Assembly (NCBI GenBank): GCA_003155465.1
Contig: PMCR01000422.1
Span: 8,384-23,990, forward strand
From: Myxococcales bacterium
GTDB taxonomy: Bacteria; Myxococcota; Polyangia; Fen-1088
Direction: 5' to 3'
DNA: 15,607 bases
Under the pieces are notes generated by a model. That model did not search any database. It was not told the origin of the DNA and saw only the letters and a list, made by a program, of their open reading frames with translations. Shown here piece after piece: positions 14,196 to 15,607 of this stretch. The translations under genes were made by a program, and so were the position numbers. Each line of letters begins with the position of its first letter. Position 1 is the first letter of the stretch.

Positions 14196-14375
14196 TTCTG
14201 CCCAGTCGCGCGACACGGAATGGGAACATCGTGACGCGTTTTTTGCGACCGGTCACGTGGTTTGGACATCTCAATTTAGGAACCTGAAGCGTCCGAATCA
14301 CCTTGCTTCCGCCCTGAAGAGAATTGACCATACGTTTCCGTTTGCTCGAAGGCATACTGAGCCGGGACCTAGAAG

Positions 14376-15607
14376 ATGCTCGACATACTCGTGGTGGACG
14401 ACGAGGCAGACATTCGGTTGCCACTTGGCGAGGCTCTGAGAGAGCTCGGCCATCGTGTATCGCTTGCCGCTGACGGCGATGAGGCCATGCAGTGTCTGGA
14501 TCGCCAGATCTTCAATCTGGTACTGAGCGACATCCGCCTGCCCAAGGTGGACGGTTTCACCATCCTGCGCCGCCTGCGCGACGAGCAGCCAGACACCCAT
14601 GTCGTGCTGATGACCGCCTTCGGCACGATTCGGGAGGCCGTCCTGGCGGTCAAGGAAACGGCGATCGAGTACGTGACCAAGCCGTTCGAGTTGCCCGAGG
14701 TTCTGGGCATCGTTCATCGCATCGACGAGCGCTGGACACTCTTGCGCGATCTAGCCGCGGCGCGCGCTGAATTGGCCACGCGCAAGGTCGGCGAAATGAT
14801 CGAAGGTCGGTCGGCGGCCATCGTGCATCTGCGCAATCAGGTCAACGCCATCGCCGCCAGCTCGGCGGCCGTGCTCCTGACCGGAGAAAGCGGCACCGGC
14901 AAGGAGTTGGCGGCCCGCATGATCCACGCGGCCAGCGACCGACATGATGCTCCCTTCGTGGCGGTCAATTGTGCGGCCGTGCCGGCCGCGCTCATCGAGG
15001 CCGAGCTATTCGGACATGAACGGGGGGCTTTTACCGGCGCGGTCAAGCGTCGCGACGGCCGTTTCAAGGCGGCCGACGGGGGCACCCTGTTCCTCGACGA
15101 GATTGGCGAAATGCCGGTCGACGTACAGGCCAAGCTTCTGCGCGTGCTGCAGGAGGGCTCGTTCGAGCCCATCGGGACCAACACCTCGGTGAAGGTCGAC
15201 GTCCGCCTGGTCTCGGCCAGCAACCGCGAACTCAAGACCAATGCGACGGACGGCACTTTTCGCCAGGATCTCTACTACCGGATCAAGGTCTTCGAGCTGC
15301 GCTTGCCGCCGCTGCGCGAACGGCTGACCGACTTGCCCATTCTGGTCGAGCAGTTCTTGCGCGAGTTCACCGCCCCAGGCGCGACGCCGCCCAATATTGC
15401 GCCGGCGGCCTGGGCTGCGCTGCAAGGCTATGGCTACCCGGGCAACGTGCGCGAGCTGAAACACGCGATCCAGCACGCGAGCATCCTGGCGCGGGGCCAG
15501 GAGATCCAGGTCCACCATCTCCCGGCCGAGTTCTACGGCAGTGTGCGTCCGGTGTCAGGTGACCGCGTCGAACCGCTCGCCTTCGTGATGGCCCAGTTCG
15601 AGAAGGA
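14376..15607 (+). CDS. NtrC-family sigma-54-dependent response regulator (3' end beyond window)
   Basis: The 410 visible residues start MLDILVVDDEADIR. A receiver domain covers 1-115 with acidic pocket D8/D9, phospho-acceptor D52 in LSDIRLP, T80 and K102 in VTKPF. The AAA+ domain follows at about 142-375: Walker A GESGTGKE (170-177), the sigma-54-contacting GAFTGA loop (217-222), Walker B GGTLFLDE (235-242), the arginine-finger region FRQDLYYRIKVFELRLPPLRER (295-316) and GYPGNVRELKH (353-363). It uses ATP to open sigma-54 promoters after phosphorylation by a histidine kinase. The Fis-type DNA-binding helix-turn-helix should lie just past the right edge, as may a kinase gene. The ATG at 14376 directly precedes the receiver beta-1 strand; AGAAG next to it is a poor ribosome site. 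No clear promoter was found. Confidence 0.95.
   Translation, partial: MLDILVVDDEADIRLPLGEALRELGHRVSLAADGDEAMQCLDRQIFNLVLSDIRLPKVDGFTILRRLRDEQPDTHVVLMTAFGTIREAVLAVKETAIEYVTKPFELPEVLGIVHRIDERWTLLRDLAAARAELATRKVGEMIEGRSAAIVHLRNQVNAIAASSAAVLLTGESGTGKELAARMIHAASDRHDAPFVAVNCAAVPAALIEAELFGHERGAFTGAVKRRDGRFKAADGGTLFLDEIGEMPVDVQAKLLRVLQEGSFEPIGTNTSVKVDVRLVSASNRELKTNATDGTFRQDLYYRIKVFELRLPPLRERLTDLPILVEQFLREFTAPGATPPNIAPAAWAALQGYGYPGNVRELKHAIQHASILARGQEIQVHHLPAEFYGSVRPVSGDRVEPLAFVMAQFEK

Larger units (their letters stand above)
13643..14375. other. 733-base gene-free stretch with several inverted repeats
   Basis: Open frames exist on both strands, up to 141 residues on minus (13575-14000), but none shows a recognisable family, ribosome site or domain. 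The stretch is visibly less GC-rich than its surroundings in its right half. It contains at least four inverted repeats between 13662 and 13988 and a 14-bp palindrome at 14182-14195. It may hold a structured RNA, a dispersed repeat, or the regulatory region of the NtrC-type gene. No tRNA-like cloverleaf or signature of RNase P RNA, tmRNA or SRP RNA was seen. Confidence 0.5.

Noticed and set aside
14324..14358. TTGACC and CATACT as a promoter for the NtrC-type regulator
   Set aside because: The 23-base spacing is too long for sigma-70.

Overview
This is a high-GC bacterial chromosome segment whose gene content is ordinary for a Gram-negative of the Myxococcota / former Deltaproteobacteria type. 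That placement is an inference. It rests on the GC-rich codon use, an NtrC-family sigma-54 activator, a candidate sigma-54 promoter, a lipobox-bearing serine hydrolase, and a xerD - M50 protease - scpA - scpB - pseudouridine synthase block. No rRNA, tRNA, CRISPR array or intact insertion sequence was seen.

Left part (1-3255): the 5' end of aspS runs off the left edge on the minus strand. It is divergent from a DHH-family phosphoesterase (324-1283, plus). Two minus-strand genes follow: a YkuE-like metallophosphoesterase with an Arg-rich tail, and an alpha/beta hydrolase. The hydrolase is divergent from xerD.

Centre (3256-8168): xerD is followed by a compact plus-strand set. This comprises a site-2-protease-family membrane protein, whose best start is a TTG behind a good Shine-Dalgarno sequence and a plausible sigma-70 promoter, then scpA, scpB and an RsuA/RluB-family pseudouridine synthase. 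scpA overlaps the protease stop, and scpB overlaps the end of scpA. ScpA and ScpB are the kleisin and winged-helix partners of SMC in chromosome segregation, and XerD resolves chromosome dimers, so this is largely a chromosome-maintenance neighbourhood. ScpB carries long low-complexity extensions, and the pseudouridine synthase has lost several family signature residues. After it lies a broken remnant of a VIT1/CCC1-family iron/manganese transporter, with one single-base frameshift and a truncated 3' end.

Right part (8169-15607): a minus-strand pair encodes a fused class II aldolase / short-chain dehydrogenase and a close LsrF homologue, without any other lsr genes in view. Upstream of them, also on minus, is a class C beta-lactamase-like lipoprotein. 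It is divergent from a small ECF sigma factor, which is preceded by a near-consensus sigma-54 promoter. A 733-base gene-free stretch follows, rich in inverted repeats, and then an NtrC-type response regulator that runs off the right edge.

Most of the window is explained by known families. The parts most worth following up are the structured intergenic segment after the ECF gene, the candidate sigma-54-to-ECF link, the LsrF/aldolase-dehydrogenase pair, the degenerate pseudouridine synthase active site, and the transporter pseudogene.
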